DNA of 13,278 bases from Nephromyces sp. MM_2019 (Eukaryota; Apicomplexa; Aconoidasida; Nephromycida). The position numbers and the translations under genes were made by a program. The notes below the pieces were generated by a model. That model worked only from the letters and a program-made list of their open reading frames with translations, was not told the origin of the DNA and did not search any database. The DNA lies in the NCBI GenBank assembly GCA_015657535.1, contig JADHZB010001377.1, positions 1 to 13,278 on the forward strand. Reading direction: 5' to 3'. Shown here piece by piece: positions 1 through 8,872 of the stretch (the stretch's first letter is position 1; every line of letters begins with the position of its first letter).

Positions 1-56
1 ACACACACAATAAGATCGATGCGACCCCAAAAAACTCATGCTAATCACATGCCTAC
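1..56 (-). other. Start of BRF1 intron 1, ending in a CA tract
   Basis: On the minus strand the intron begins GTAGGC at 56-51, similar to the GTAGGT donor seen in the BUD13 gene of this window. It runs off the edge into a (CA)n tract at positions 1-9. The acceptor is not in view. Confidence 0.6.
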
Positions 57-230
57 CATAGTAACTGCCCCTCCTGAGCCCTCCATAAACTGCAAGCCTT
101 CAACCATTGCATTTTCTTCCAACACACCTCCACAGTGGCAGCAAATCGTTTCGCCTCGAATATCAGAATACTCGATATCCTGACTTCCGCAGTATTTGCA
201 GGTTGTTTTACTCGACGAATCACCCCCCAT
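57..230 (-). CDS. BRF1: BRF1 (TFIIIB subunit), first coding exon, partial gene
   Basis: This exon encodes 58 residues and carries the N-terminal zinc ribbon of BRF1, the TFIIB-like subunit of TFIIIB that recruits RNA polymerase III to tRNA and 5S promoters in the nucleus. The zinc ligands are C11, C14, C30 and C33 (CKYC, 15 residues, CCHC). The following CGGVLEEN and LQFMEGSGG match BRF1 (QFxESSGG) rather than TFIIB, whose ribbon is followed by a different linker. The ATG at 230-228 is the first after an in-frame TAA at 260-258, so the start is well set. The frame would stop ten bases into the intron. The exon most likely ends at ATG|GTAGGC (donor at 56-51), leaving phase 0, and the next exon should resume with the conserved VGQFV. 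The cyclin repeats lie outside the window. Similarity is from family knowledge; the splice site is inferred. Confidence 0.88.
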
Positions 231-603
231 TCTTATGAAAAGGAAGGAATCTACGAGTTACACTGCGTTAAGAAGCTACTCAGCGAAACACACTCCAAAA
301 GTTGCACAAAAGCTCTACTAATACTAGAATCTACACCAGTAACTAATCAATCTTCAGATATAAGGCTATCAAGAAATGCAGCCTTCCTTACCGCATGAAA
401 AAAGATGATGAAACCAAAGCGAACGCAAAAGAAGAGGACTAAGTAAAGGGAAAAAGACTTTCACTTCTAAAAGACTAGGGACTACCAATTTCACACGCGC
501 ACACATACACACATGCTCATTCCACACACACACCTATCAATTCACCTGAGACTTTTCTTTTGCAAACTTCGATTTTTAGAATGATGAAGTTAGATATGTT
601 TAT
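231..603. other. Upstream flank of BRF1 with a CA-rich tract
   Basis: This is the 5' flank of BRF1 and must contain its promoter and 5' UTR. I cannot point to a TATA box or initiator with confidence. Positions 490-533 are rich in CA dinucleotides (cacgcgcacacatacacaca and similar). The plus-strand open frame across 135-398 is the antisense of the BRF1 exon plus chance extension. Confidence 0.4.
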
Positions 604-646
604 ATATGTGTGCGTATCTCTGTGTGTTTGTGTGGGTGTGCGTTAA
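604..646. repeat. TG-rich low-complexity tract
   Basis: An imperfect (TG)n tract (tgtgtgcgtatctctgtgtg and similar) lies about 70 bases from the CA-rich tract at 490-533. Because CA and TG tracts complement each other, the two could pair imperfectly, but no long perfect arm is present. Confidence 0.6.
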
Positions 647-1569
647 TATTTCATGAGGATTTTGGAGCTAAATCACAGTTTATAGAAAAGCCAAAAAAGC
701 TGCCAAAAGTAGTGCACGAGAGGATTCATGTGAAAACACAAGAAACAACTACACTCTTCTCTCTCCTGCTAATTCAAGCTACACTATTCCCTGCTGAATA
801 GTATGCAGGCATAGCTTATCACCGGAAGAAGGCGATTTCACCACTTCATACACGACGGATATTAAAGTATATAAAATCTCAAGATTTAATTACTAGAAAA
901 TCACTCTAACTGCGTGCTTAATAGCCTTCATTTTCAGGAAAAAGCTTCAAAGTTCCCTGTAGGAACCCGAAAGGATAAGCAAGGAGTCAGAAGCGGTAGC
1001 AAAGCCAACTTACTGGCCTCTAATAAGCGATTTCTCACGATACCAGCTACATCTTTATAAAGTCAATGCTAGACACAACGCTTTTTATATCAATAAAGAG
1101 GAGAACGTTAACAAATCAATCGCAAAACCCCGTTTTTTGCAGGAAAAAAGATAGAAAAACAGCAATCAGCTGAACTTTACCCCATCACACGAACACGTAT
1201 AGATAAAAAAACACACATCCATCTAGAAAAATCAGGCAGTGCGAACACACACAACACGCATGTAGAAAAGGCCCACAAAACTCACACCGAAATCTTCACA
1301 TGGTGCGAATAGCAAAAGGAGCAAATCTGATAAGAAAAAAAAATATGCTTTTTCGCTGAAAATAGCTCCTAGAAATCGTGAACTATTACCCTTGAAGCTA
1401 TTGTTTGCCTAGTGTGCAACTTTTACAACCAAAAATACTTCACATTTAGCATCTTCACATAAAACCGGTAACTAAGCTTTGAAAGAGGCCATAGATATGC
1501 GAAAAACATCAAAAATCAGGTGTTTTGCTCGCATTAACCTCTCTTCACCTGCTAGATGTGTAAAATGCA
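647..1569. other. Stretch without an identified gene
   Basis: No feature can be firmly called here. An open plus-strand frame at about 655-760 (containing EKPKKLPKVVHERIHV) reads like protein. It is followed by a pyrimidine-rich acceptor-like stretch ending TATGCAG near 810. The frames on either side do not join in phase, so no gene model is proposed. Confidence 0.3.
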
Positions 1570-1593
1570 GGCTTTTTCATCTGCGAAAAAGCC
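1570..1593. repeat. Perfect 9-bp inverted repeat with a 6-base loop
   Basis: GGCTTTTTC at 1570-1578 is the exact reverse complement of GAAAAAGCC at 1585-1593, with ATCTGC between them. As RNA this would form a compact hairpin. No U-run or other context shows a function. Confidence 0.6.
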
Positions 1594-3889
1594 AAGGCTT
1601 AAAAGCTAGCTTATACAGATATCCATGCTGCTACTGGAATGAGAGCTTTTGTGAAAGAGAAAATTGGGGCTAAAGCAGAGAAAGTGAAGCAAAAGATCAC
1701 TCAGAAAGACTAGATTTCTCTTAGAAGATCACCTAAAGTTGCTAGCTTTTTTCTTCCGACAAAGAGAGAAATTTCGCAAAAACTACCAACAAAATGATAT
1801 AATTAGAGCAAAGGAGAGCGAAAGAAACAATCATCATCTGCGTTGAAGTATGCCATCAATAGAGAAGTAAAAAGATATCGCTAGAGGGATTGAATAAAAA
1901 AAACGCCAAAAAATCCCTATTACATATGAAATTTCTCTACGCTCTAGAAATATATAATAACTGAAATTTCAACACCATTTCCATCAAAAAAGCTGTTATT
2001 CAATGCGATGAAGCGGATTGTGCAATTCTACGAAAGCAATCTTTCAAGGATGCATACAGGCGCTCAAAACTATCGAAAAAAAAAATTTTTTTTTCTTCTA
2101 GTCATTCATGCCATATACTTCAACTTATGGCCTAGAAATGCAAAGGATCTGCGAAAACACCAGCAGAAAACATTACTAAAGCAGCAAATACAGCACATAT
2201 AATGCCTTAAAACTGGAATAGTCCAACTAAAATACAATCTACTTCAAGCAGAGCCAAAACACAAAATTTTTCCAGAATAAATTAAGTAATTTCGTGAGTA
2301 GCAAATCCTCTAAGAGCATACAGCACTTGCGAAAGAGTAGATATAAGAAGCGAATTATTCACAAAAATATTCGCTGATTTGCTGTATATATACGGCTCAA
2401 GTCTTCAACAGAATGATGAAACATCCATTAAAGCCTTATTTCATGAGAAAATTTGGTGCTCTGCTGATATCTGTGAAGAAGAAAGCCACACGAAAAGCGT
2501 AAAGCAGTACTGAGAAGGTAGAAAGATAAGTGAAATAGCCCAATATTTCATTGTAAGAGGAAACACCTAAAAAGTTATTTTGGGAGGGAGTTGATAGCTC
2601 AATAAATCGAAAGGAAGTAAGAAGAAAAGAGAGTGAAACTTTAAAAAAACCAAAACATCATGCTATATATCTATGTGACTATTTCTGATCATTTTGTATA
2701 AAGTTTGGATTATTTCACATTCATGCATGATTCTTCAAGCTTAATGTATCAACCTGTTAGATGGGAGAGCTTGCAAGCTATTAACACACCAAAAAGAAGC
2801 GAGTTTACCCTTCTATCTCTACTTTTTTCCCAATCTTACTTGAAATTACAATTAGCCAGAATTTTGCATTTCAAAAAGGGCAGAATATGCTATATAATAC
2901 GTTAAAGGGGTGTTTGCAACGAAGAATTCAATGAAACAGTAAGGGCCTAATTCAAGAGAAAAAACATCAATTTCTGCAAGGGAAACCAGGTATCATCTTC
3001 TGCTGTAAATGCAGTAAGTAAGCGTTCATAGAGGTACATGGAAGCGACTCAGCTAGAGATGGGAATGATGGCTATAATCAGTAGTTGAGGAATAAATCTT
3101 GGTATGCATCTTATGCACTGGATTTGGAGCAGGCATAATGCTTAAGCAGTAGCTCTCTGCAACAATGTAGTAGGCTTCATCTATGCTAGTTATCTACCGG
3201 CAGAACAACGCTATAAAGCTCTTAACCAAACAGCTTTGCCTACTAAAGATAGAAAAAGAGAAAATTTATCTAAACTGCTTCCTCCGTCGTCAATGTTGGA
3301 AGAATCTCGCTCAGAAATCAACAAAGAAAAGTAAAATACTTCATACATACACCACTATATACGATAATTATAGTGTGTTTGGCCATTTGTTGCAAAACTA
3401 CAAAAAATCTCTATGAAGTGCTATATTAACAGCTATAAGAGAATTGACTTTGTGTGTGCTTTATTCTAGTTAGTTGTAAGGGAAGTGATTGATGTGTACC
3501 TTACTTTACCCATCCTCTTTAACTAAGTAGAGGAAATAGTTTATTACTTGATCTGCATCATAAATATAGCCAAAATCATAGTGTGGCTTCACAACCTAGG
3601 GCAGCAATCCCAAAGGAAACCGTAAACATTCCACTAGAAGATGAAGTATATCTGAAAAAAGTGCAAGGGGTGTAATATGCACACATTGAAAGCCTTAATT
3701 ACGAGAAACTCGTTATCTAAAAGGAAAATATAGAGCAGTAGCTACTATGCTTATATCTTAATGTTATACATGATTACTACAACAGTGAATTTCAAGAAGC
3801 GCGCCTAAAAATGATTTTCAAGCACCCTTAGCCGCCTTTTTAATAATAAAAAAAACATAAATCTTCAAAAATTTCATTATCGCTTGAAG
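1594..3889. other. 2.3 kb without an identified gene
   Basis: A+T-rich sequence with short open frames on both strands, none carrying a motif I recognise. It contains acceptor-like pyrimidine tracts on the plus strand (before TTCTAG at 2095-2100 and before AATTAG at 2855-2860) and a consensus GTAAGT donor near 3014. Exons of a diverged plus-strand gene are therefore possible, but the phases could not be made consistent. Confidence 0.3.
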
Positions 3890-3999
3890 TTCTGTGTGTT
3901 TGTGTGATCGTTGCGTATGAGCTTGTGTGTGTCTTTCTGTGTATGCTTCTGTGTGTGTCTCCGTACGTGTTTCTCTGAGTTTGTGTGCTTCTCTGTGTT
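3890..3999. repeat. Degenerate TG-rich simple-sequence tract
   Basis: About 110 bases of imperfect TG and TCTGTG repeats (gtgtgtttgtgtg, ctgtgtatgcttctgtgtgt). The minus-strand open frame across it (3840-4073) reads as Thr/His/Gln-rich low complexity and is a by-product of the repeat. Confidence 0.65.
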
Positions 4000-4513
4000 T
4001 TTGATATGCCTTGCTTATGTGCTTTGTGAACTTTCCCTTTGATTACTTTGAATGCCGTAGAGTGCAGTATCAAAAAGCTTTCGTGTTACCACAATAAGAC
4101 AACAAGAAGATGAAAAGTTAAAAAAGCACCCCAAAGGTGAGGTATTATTATGCAGGCAATCAATATCGAAACATTAGTACCAAGACTAAGCTAGACCATA
4201 GCCAGCAAGCTAATCAATACAAAAACAGAAAAAAGTAGCTTCCATTCATATATCTATACTCACAAGCAATTCCCCCTACCACAATCAAAAGGAGCATAAA
4301 CACCTCACAATAAACAAGGGGAATTGATTTGGAGTCCTCTGCATGCATTTTGGATGCGGCAAAGCAACAGGAAGGTTCTCATTAAACTGCAGGCTGCAAG
4401 CAAATTCATAAACCATCCAATCATGAAGATATATGATTGCTAACATTATCGGAAAAGCCAGTCCATAGGTGCTGCTCAACCCACCGAGAGGCCTTTTTCA
4501 TTCATACCGCCTG
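4000..4513. other. Stretch without an identified gene
   Basis: The minus-strand frame across 4285-4490 reads as a hydrophobic stretch (GLAFPIMLAIIYL) that could be a membrane segment. It has no ATG start and no matching splice acceptor, and its length is within chance. No feature is called. Confidence 0.3.
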
Positions 4514-4825
4514 ATGAAATTGGGTACTAAACCTACTCAGTGGCTAAATACGCTCGTACCTGCTCATTCATCATCTTTGCCTGCTCATTCATCATCTTTG
4601 CCTGCTCATTCATCATCGTCGCCTGCTCATTCATCATCGTCGCCTGCTCATTCATCATCGTCGCCTGCTCATTTATCATCATGGACTAGCCTTGACAAAA
4701 CTCTTGATACGCGGGTCATTTTTTGCATGACCGGTAATGCTAGAGCTCGTACAGGCTGCGCACACAATGGTAATCACCGAAAGCGTGCATTTTCGCCGGC
4801 AGCCGTAGTACCGCTACTTTTTTGA
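4514..4825 (+). CDS. Candidate repeat-containing small protein, unrecognised
   Basis: An ATG-started frame of 103 residues runs to TGA at 4823-4825. Residues 1-15 (MKLGTKPTQWLNTLV) are followed by six copies of a heptad PAHSSS(L/S) at residues 16-57, with the last copy changed to PAHLSSW. A 46-residue basic, Cys-containing tail follows, ending in AAVVPLLF. No signal peptide, membrane span or known domain is visible. The 21-bp unit keeps the frame open. The section after the repeat is visibly richer in G+C than its neighbours, as the proven exons here are. It could equally be a minisatellite that happens to be open, since the part outside the repeat is short enough to occur by chance. No splice signals are needed for this model. 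Confidence 0.25.
   Translation: MKLGTKPTQWLNTLVPAHSSSLPAHSSSLPAHSSSSPAHSSSSPAHSSSSPAHLSSWTSLDKTLDTRVIFCMTGNARARTGCAHNGNHRKRAFSPAAVVPLLF
4559..4684. repeat. 21-bp minisatellite, six tandem copies
   Basis: There are six contiguous 21-base units (4559-4579, 4580-4600, 4601-4621, 4622-4642, 4643-4663, 4664-4684) of the form cctgctcattcatcat plus five variable bases. Units 1-2 end in ctttg, units 3-5 in cgtcg, and unit 6 is diverged. The ordered variants suggest stepwise duplication. Confidence 0.95.
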
Positions 4826-5661
4826 CCGGCCTGGGAATGATGACGCTACTGCAACCAAAAGCATCGCTACCGTGTTGCCTACAGGGAAAAGGCCTATCAA
4901 TATTTTCAAGTTAAATAAGATTAAACTTAATCAATCTTTAAAAAAAATTGAAGAGGGGCTTTGTTAGCAGAGTAATAGAATTATAGAAAAAAGAAAATTG
5001 AATGTTCATATAAATAGTAGAAAAAGACCCTTTAAAAGTAGTAATAAAGGTAACTGGTACAGCGCAAAATAATACCAAAAAATATATTCATTTAAAAGCT
5101 GCGATATGCTTGAAGTCATGAGTAGACCTCTTGCAAATATCGGCATATAGCATGTGTGACTGCAGGCCCTCAGCAGAAACTAGCTAATAAATGCCTGCTT
5201 TTTACCTTGAGATCTTCTTGGATGAAAATATAGGAGGAAAATCAAATGACACTGAAAACATGATGCTGCAGAAGCTTTTCATGCACTTCACAGCTAAAAC
5301 CTGCAGTAGGAATTTTCATTACGTGATAGTTAGAAGAAGACGGGACATTAGTTGACTCCGTTGACCTATCTGAAGAAACCAATAACTTTATTATATCCAT
5401 AAATTCTAATGAACCACTTGATTCGGAAATAAAGGTTTTCGGCATTATTAGTTCGCTTTAGAGTATTCTTCATCATGGAGATGTAGTTTGAGCACGATAA
5501 ATAAATTATCTCCCGATAATGCGCTGCAAGGCAAGCCGTAACTACTGAGTTTGTATCTTACCCATTCAGAAAAAGTATATGTTGTCTGTAGAAGCTTTTG
5601 CTAAAACTCCATGAAAGTAGGTAGCAGAAGCAAAGGGGCAGGTTAGATGCTAGGCAGTTTT
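4826..5661. other. Stretch without an identified gene
   Basis: No gene is supported. A minus-strand ATG frame at 5445-5242 (67 codons, Ser-rich, preceded by an in-frame TAA) is of a length expected by chance and shows no family motif. It could only be a first exon if a weak GTTTTA donor were used. Confidence 0.3.
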
Positions 5662-5812
5662 TAATGCTTCTTCGTCTCTTATTGCGTGGTATGTAGTATC
5701 TAATGCTTCCCCAAATCTTGTTGCATGCTACATGGTATCTAGCGCTTCCTCATCTCCTATTGCATGCTATGCAGTATCTAATGCTTCCTCATCTTGTATT
5801 GGATGCAGAACT
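5662..5812. repeat. 39-bp minisatellite, about 3.8 tandem copies
   Basis: Units at 5662-5700, 5701-5739 and 5740-5778 and a partial unit from 5779 share the frame taatgcttcctcatct...attgcatgctatg.agtatc, with scattered substitutions but no length change. Read on the minus strand, each unit gives a 13-residue motif like HAIxDEEALDTx followed by TAC in one unit or TAG in others. The array is therefore not an intact coding sequence under the standard code. Confidence 0.9.
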
Positions 5813-6248
5813 CATGTAACTCCAGTTTTTTATATCATCAACGTGGTGCTCACTAAAAACAATTGAAAAGGTATCTTAAAGTTCGCTGTGCCGCGAGCTG
5901 AGCTTGCTTTCAGTACTTTTCCGTAAACTCATGAAAAAAAAAAATATGGTAATAGCTTTGAATATTTTTCCTCTACTAACCGATATGGAGAACTATTATG
6001 CATTAGCTCTTTAGCGGTGTCACGTAAAGCCTACGGATTACTTCACTGGGAGCAAAACAAGAAAGCATGTCTGCATGGAGGATATGAATATGAACGCTGG
6101 TATCTGCAGTTGACGAATTACAATGAAGAGTAAGACCTAGCCAATGAAGCTGACTCGCTTAAGCCAGATAGTTGAAAATAGGTACTCTATTCTGAAATTT
6201 CAGTAGAAGGCCTCAAAGGGCTCATGGCAGTCTACAGTACGGTTTACA
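5813..6248. other. Stretch without an identified gene
   Basis: A+T-rich sequence with no motif, RNA gene or repeat that I can support. Confidence 0.3.
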
Positions 6249-6670
6249 TTACTCTTGAGAGAACATGCAAAAAAAGGAGTCGGGCCAGTAATTAGGGTTA
6301 ATTAGCCTTCTAGTGAAACCCCAATCTTTCAACTTTGAGCCTCTCATACTCCTTAATGACGTCCCCCCAGGGTATCCAATCTACGGTATTACATCCAATT
6401 TAAGTAATAGCACAAGCATATTTTTGCATCACACAACATGCATTCTGAAACATTTTATCTTGTGAAAACTCATTAATTCGTCTAGCTTCCTAAACGAGTA
6501 AGAAATACCCATACGTTTCCTTCAATATCTGTAGTACAGAAAAAGTTTATTTCATTTTTACTATCTTACCTGCCAGCTGAATTGAATATCTTAAGTACCT
6601 TCGCAAGGTCCTCAGATTCGACTTGATTCCTAAATATTTCCAACCCCGTCAACTTCCGGTGCACAACTTG
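6249..6670 (-). CDS. Candidate three-exon 3' part of an unrecognised gene
   Basis: Three phase-compatible exons can be drawn: 6570-6670 (after acceptor CGTAG, before donor GTAAGA), 6435-6489 (after TTACTCGTTTAG, before GTGTGA) and 6249-6380 (after ACCGTAG, to TAA). Together they encode 95 residues. The first exon reads as a charged amphipathic helix region (LEIFRNQVESEDLAKVLKIF). The last is basic and then aromatic (RRLINPNYWPDS). Open sequence further upstream (6738-6839, before GTATTC) could be a preceding exon in phase. No family is recognised. The implied introns (80 and 54 bp) are far shorter than those of BUD13 in this window, which weakens the model. The coding strand is visibly richer in G and C than its surroundings. 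It could also be a relic of a retroelement. Confidence 0.27.
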
Positions 6671-6839
6671 CTACGGGTAGTACCCAAACCACAAAATGAT
6701 AACAAATAGAAAGAAAGTAAAGCAGCTAATGGAATACAGACTTTCCCGTGAGGGGATAAGTCTCCTTCGTGTCATGCAGCGCAGTTGCATAGTGTAAAAG
6801 CAGCAGCTTTAAGAGCTTAAAATCATACGGATATATGTT

Positions 6840-7869
6840 TCAGTAGGCAACGAAGCCCTCTGTTATGGCCTAAATCATACTGTGTTAAAGAATTATAATA
6901 TCGTCAAGCAGTATTAAAGTCTTTAACATCTGCTCGCAACCTGTACTGGTACGGAATAGCCAAAGTGGCACCAAAGGTTATAAAATCACAGCTGTTTATC
7001 GTAAGCGCTGGAGCTCATTTGGAACATTCCTCGAAATAAAAACAATTTTTTTTCTGAAAGCTCACTCTACTAATTGGGCTATATTTCGATGTAAACATGC
7101 TAATTGATAAAATGTGATTTACCTTTGGAATCCCAACGGTATGCGAGGCACATAGATACTAAGCAAGTTGCGATGCAATGTACACTGCCATACGCTTACG
7201 TTACTCACAATTATTTTTAGAGTTCAGCTCTCGCAGCAGTCGCAAATTCAGTATTTCTTGTTTTCAAAACAATTATTTCAGTCTGAGCTGCTTCGGTGAT
7301 CAGTTTGAGATTTTCATTAGTTTCGTTACTAGCATTGGTTTTTCCAGTGTGAGAAAGTTTAAAATAGCTCTTCTATAATTATGATCCTGATATTTTAATC
7401 ATTTCTCACTTTCCAGCTAAGAATAACAGACATAAAAGATATGTCATTAAAACCTGGAAACTGCCTACGCTCCATGTGCAAAGAGGTATTGAAAATACAA
7501 GCTAATTAAATAGTAGGTAAAGTATTAAGGAAATTCAACCCCTCCCTCACGGAAGTTTAGCGAATCAGATGACTACAGGTGGTTTCGCTCAACTATTCTT
7601 AGTCAGCACGCTGTGCTACACAGCCGGACTAGGATAGCAACGAAAAAGCGGAGGCCTGTTTTTTCAAGTTTCTGTAGAAGCCAGCAGCCTGTCATTATAG
7701 ACACGGACATACCATATCAGAAACCTCTAATCCGTGATAACGTGACAATCTGCTAGACACCTTTTAACAAGCATTTTATGACGTAGCCGGCAATGGAATA
7801 TGCTCAGAAGAAGCCTTTAATGTACGGGAAGTCATTGGCGCTGCTTGAATAAACACATTTATGCGTCAT
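6840..7869. other. Stretch without an identified gene
   Basis: No gene is called. A minus-strand frame at 7372-7217, after an AATTATAG acceptor-like site, gives 51 residues (contains GKTNASNETNENLKLITEAA) and looks compositionally coding, but it lacks a start, partner exons and a known motif. Confidence 0.3.
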
Positions 7870-7987
7870 TTCTAATAATGAAATACTCTTTTTAGGGTTA
7901 GTCCGCAAAAAAAGGAAGTCATGCTCGACTGAAGCTTGCCGGGATAGCTTTTTAGTAAAGCGCAGCATCGTCCGCAAACAAAACAAA
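7870..7987 (-). mobile_element. Relic of a retrotransposon reverse transcriptase
   Basis: Minus-strand codons 7987-7955 read FVLFADDAALY. This matches the catalytic motif C of non-LTR (LINE-type) reverse transcriptases, whose two aspartates bind the metal ions. The frame stops at the next codon (TAA at 7954-7952). After a one-base shift the sequence continues as TKKLSRQA... to TNPKKS near 7895, which resembles the NPxKS region that follows motif C in LINE enzymes. The surroundings have many stops in all frames, so the copy is dead. I could not place motifs A or B convincingly. The short match is specific; assignment to a LINE clade is not possible. Confidence 0.5.
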
Positions 7988-8027
7988 TTCAGACGGCCAC
8001 CTGAGAGTGTAAATTCAGTTTTTTGAG

Positions 8028-8100
8028 AACGATTTCAGCTGTTGATAGCATGAGAAGTAAAGCTGCTTGGAATACCTAAATTGCTTACGCTGAAATCGTT
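8028..8100. repeat. 12-bp perfect inverted repeat around 49 bases
   Basis: AACGATTTCAGC at 8028-8039 is the exact reverse complement of GCTGAAATCGTT at 8089-8100. The 73-base unit could be a very short terminal-inverted-repeat element or a hairpin. No clear target-site duplication flanks it (gag on the left, acc on the right). Confidence 0.6.
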
Positions 8101-8809
8101 ACCGAATATAAGACAATAATCGTAGCAAAAGGAGCTTTATATACAGCCATAGTGAGTGACAAAATTCATCGACTACATAGTAAGTATCGAAGGCAAGACC
8201 AAACCAAATAGGTCAACGAACACGATTCAATTGAAGAGAAACGACCTTTAATAGCCCTTTTTGGCAGCAACACATATGAAGTTGACACTATTCACAAGCC
8301 CTCAATACCAAAAAGTCCGCTTCCTGACAATCAGAAACCGTGTAAATTCCGGACCACCAGCAATCACAACAGGAATTTCCACTATCTGGCGATAAAACGG
8401 CGGTAATAAAAGCCGTTTAAACGATATCCCCCACAGCAGCGTCGTTTTCTCTTAAGCTGACCCCACTGACTAAGCAAAGTAAATCAACCGGCGAACAGAA
8501 CTGGAGGAGCAGAACATCTAATAATCTTCAAAATTTCATAAAAAACAAAAGAGCGCTTAATAACACTTTATAATCCTACAAAAAAAATTGACATGCTCTG
8601 ACGCAATCGATTTGAAGTCCATCCTACAGCAGAAGAATCACATTAGCATTAAGAATATTGCCCCATCATCAAGAAACCAGGCTAAAATAGAAGAGCGCGC
8701 TAGTTCTTCGAGAATGCGCGAGATAGCAAGGAATACTGAAAATTAGTCGATCTCCTTCGGTAGTCAGCTAAATATGCTCAAAAAGCAGTTTTCATCTACT
8801 AAAAAGCCT
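8101..8809. other. Stretch downstream of BUD13
   Basis: This begins just past the BUD13 stop and must contain its 3' UTR and polyadenylation site, which I cannot place. A minus-strand frame of about 46 codons below 8454 (contains PPFYRQIVEIPVVIAGGPEF) may be part of the decayed retroelement, but it shows no diagnostic motif. Confidence 0.3.
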
Positions 8810-8872
8810 TTACATGTCCGCTACGTTCCATAAGTACATTTGTTCCTTTCGGTTTTCCAGCGCATTGAGTTT
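8810..8872 (-). CDS. BUD13: BUD13 terminal exon
   Basis: This 63-base exon encodes KLNALENRKEQMYLWNVADM and stops with TAA at 8812-8810. Homologues from animals and plants end in the same way (WSVEDM, WSVSDM), so both the exon and the standard use of TAA as a stop are well supported. The acceptor GCTACAG lies directly above. Confidence 0.9.
   Translation of the reverse strand, partial: KLNALENRKEQMYLWNVADM

Noticed and set aside
1937..2511. Reading TAA and TAG as glutamine (ciliate-type code) opens a roughly 190-codon plus-strand frame here and also opens the 39-bp repeat array, suggesting a reassigned code.
   Set aside because: All eight glutamines in the homology-proven BRF1 and BUD13 exons use CAA or CAG, and BUD13 ends at its conserved WNVADM with TAA. 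With TGA as the only stop, long frames are common by chance at this composition, and the frame has about as many TAA/TAG codons as random sequence would.
3840..4073. Thr/His/Gln-rich 77-codon minus-strand frame.
   Set aside because: It is generated by the TG-rich simple-sequence tract; no flanking coding signal.
4285..4490. Hydrophobic minus-strand frame (GLAFPIMLAIIYLHDW) recalling a membrane segment of an amino acid transporter.
   Set aside because: There is no ATG, an in-frame stop lies just upstream without an acceptor between, and no other transporter segments occur nearby.
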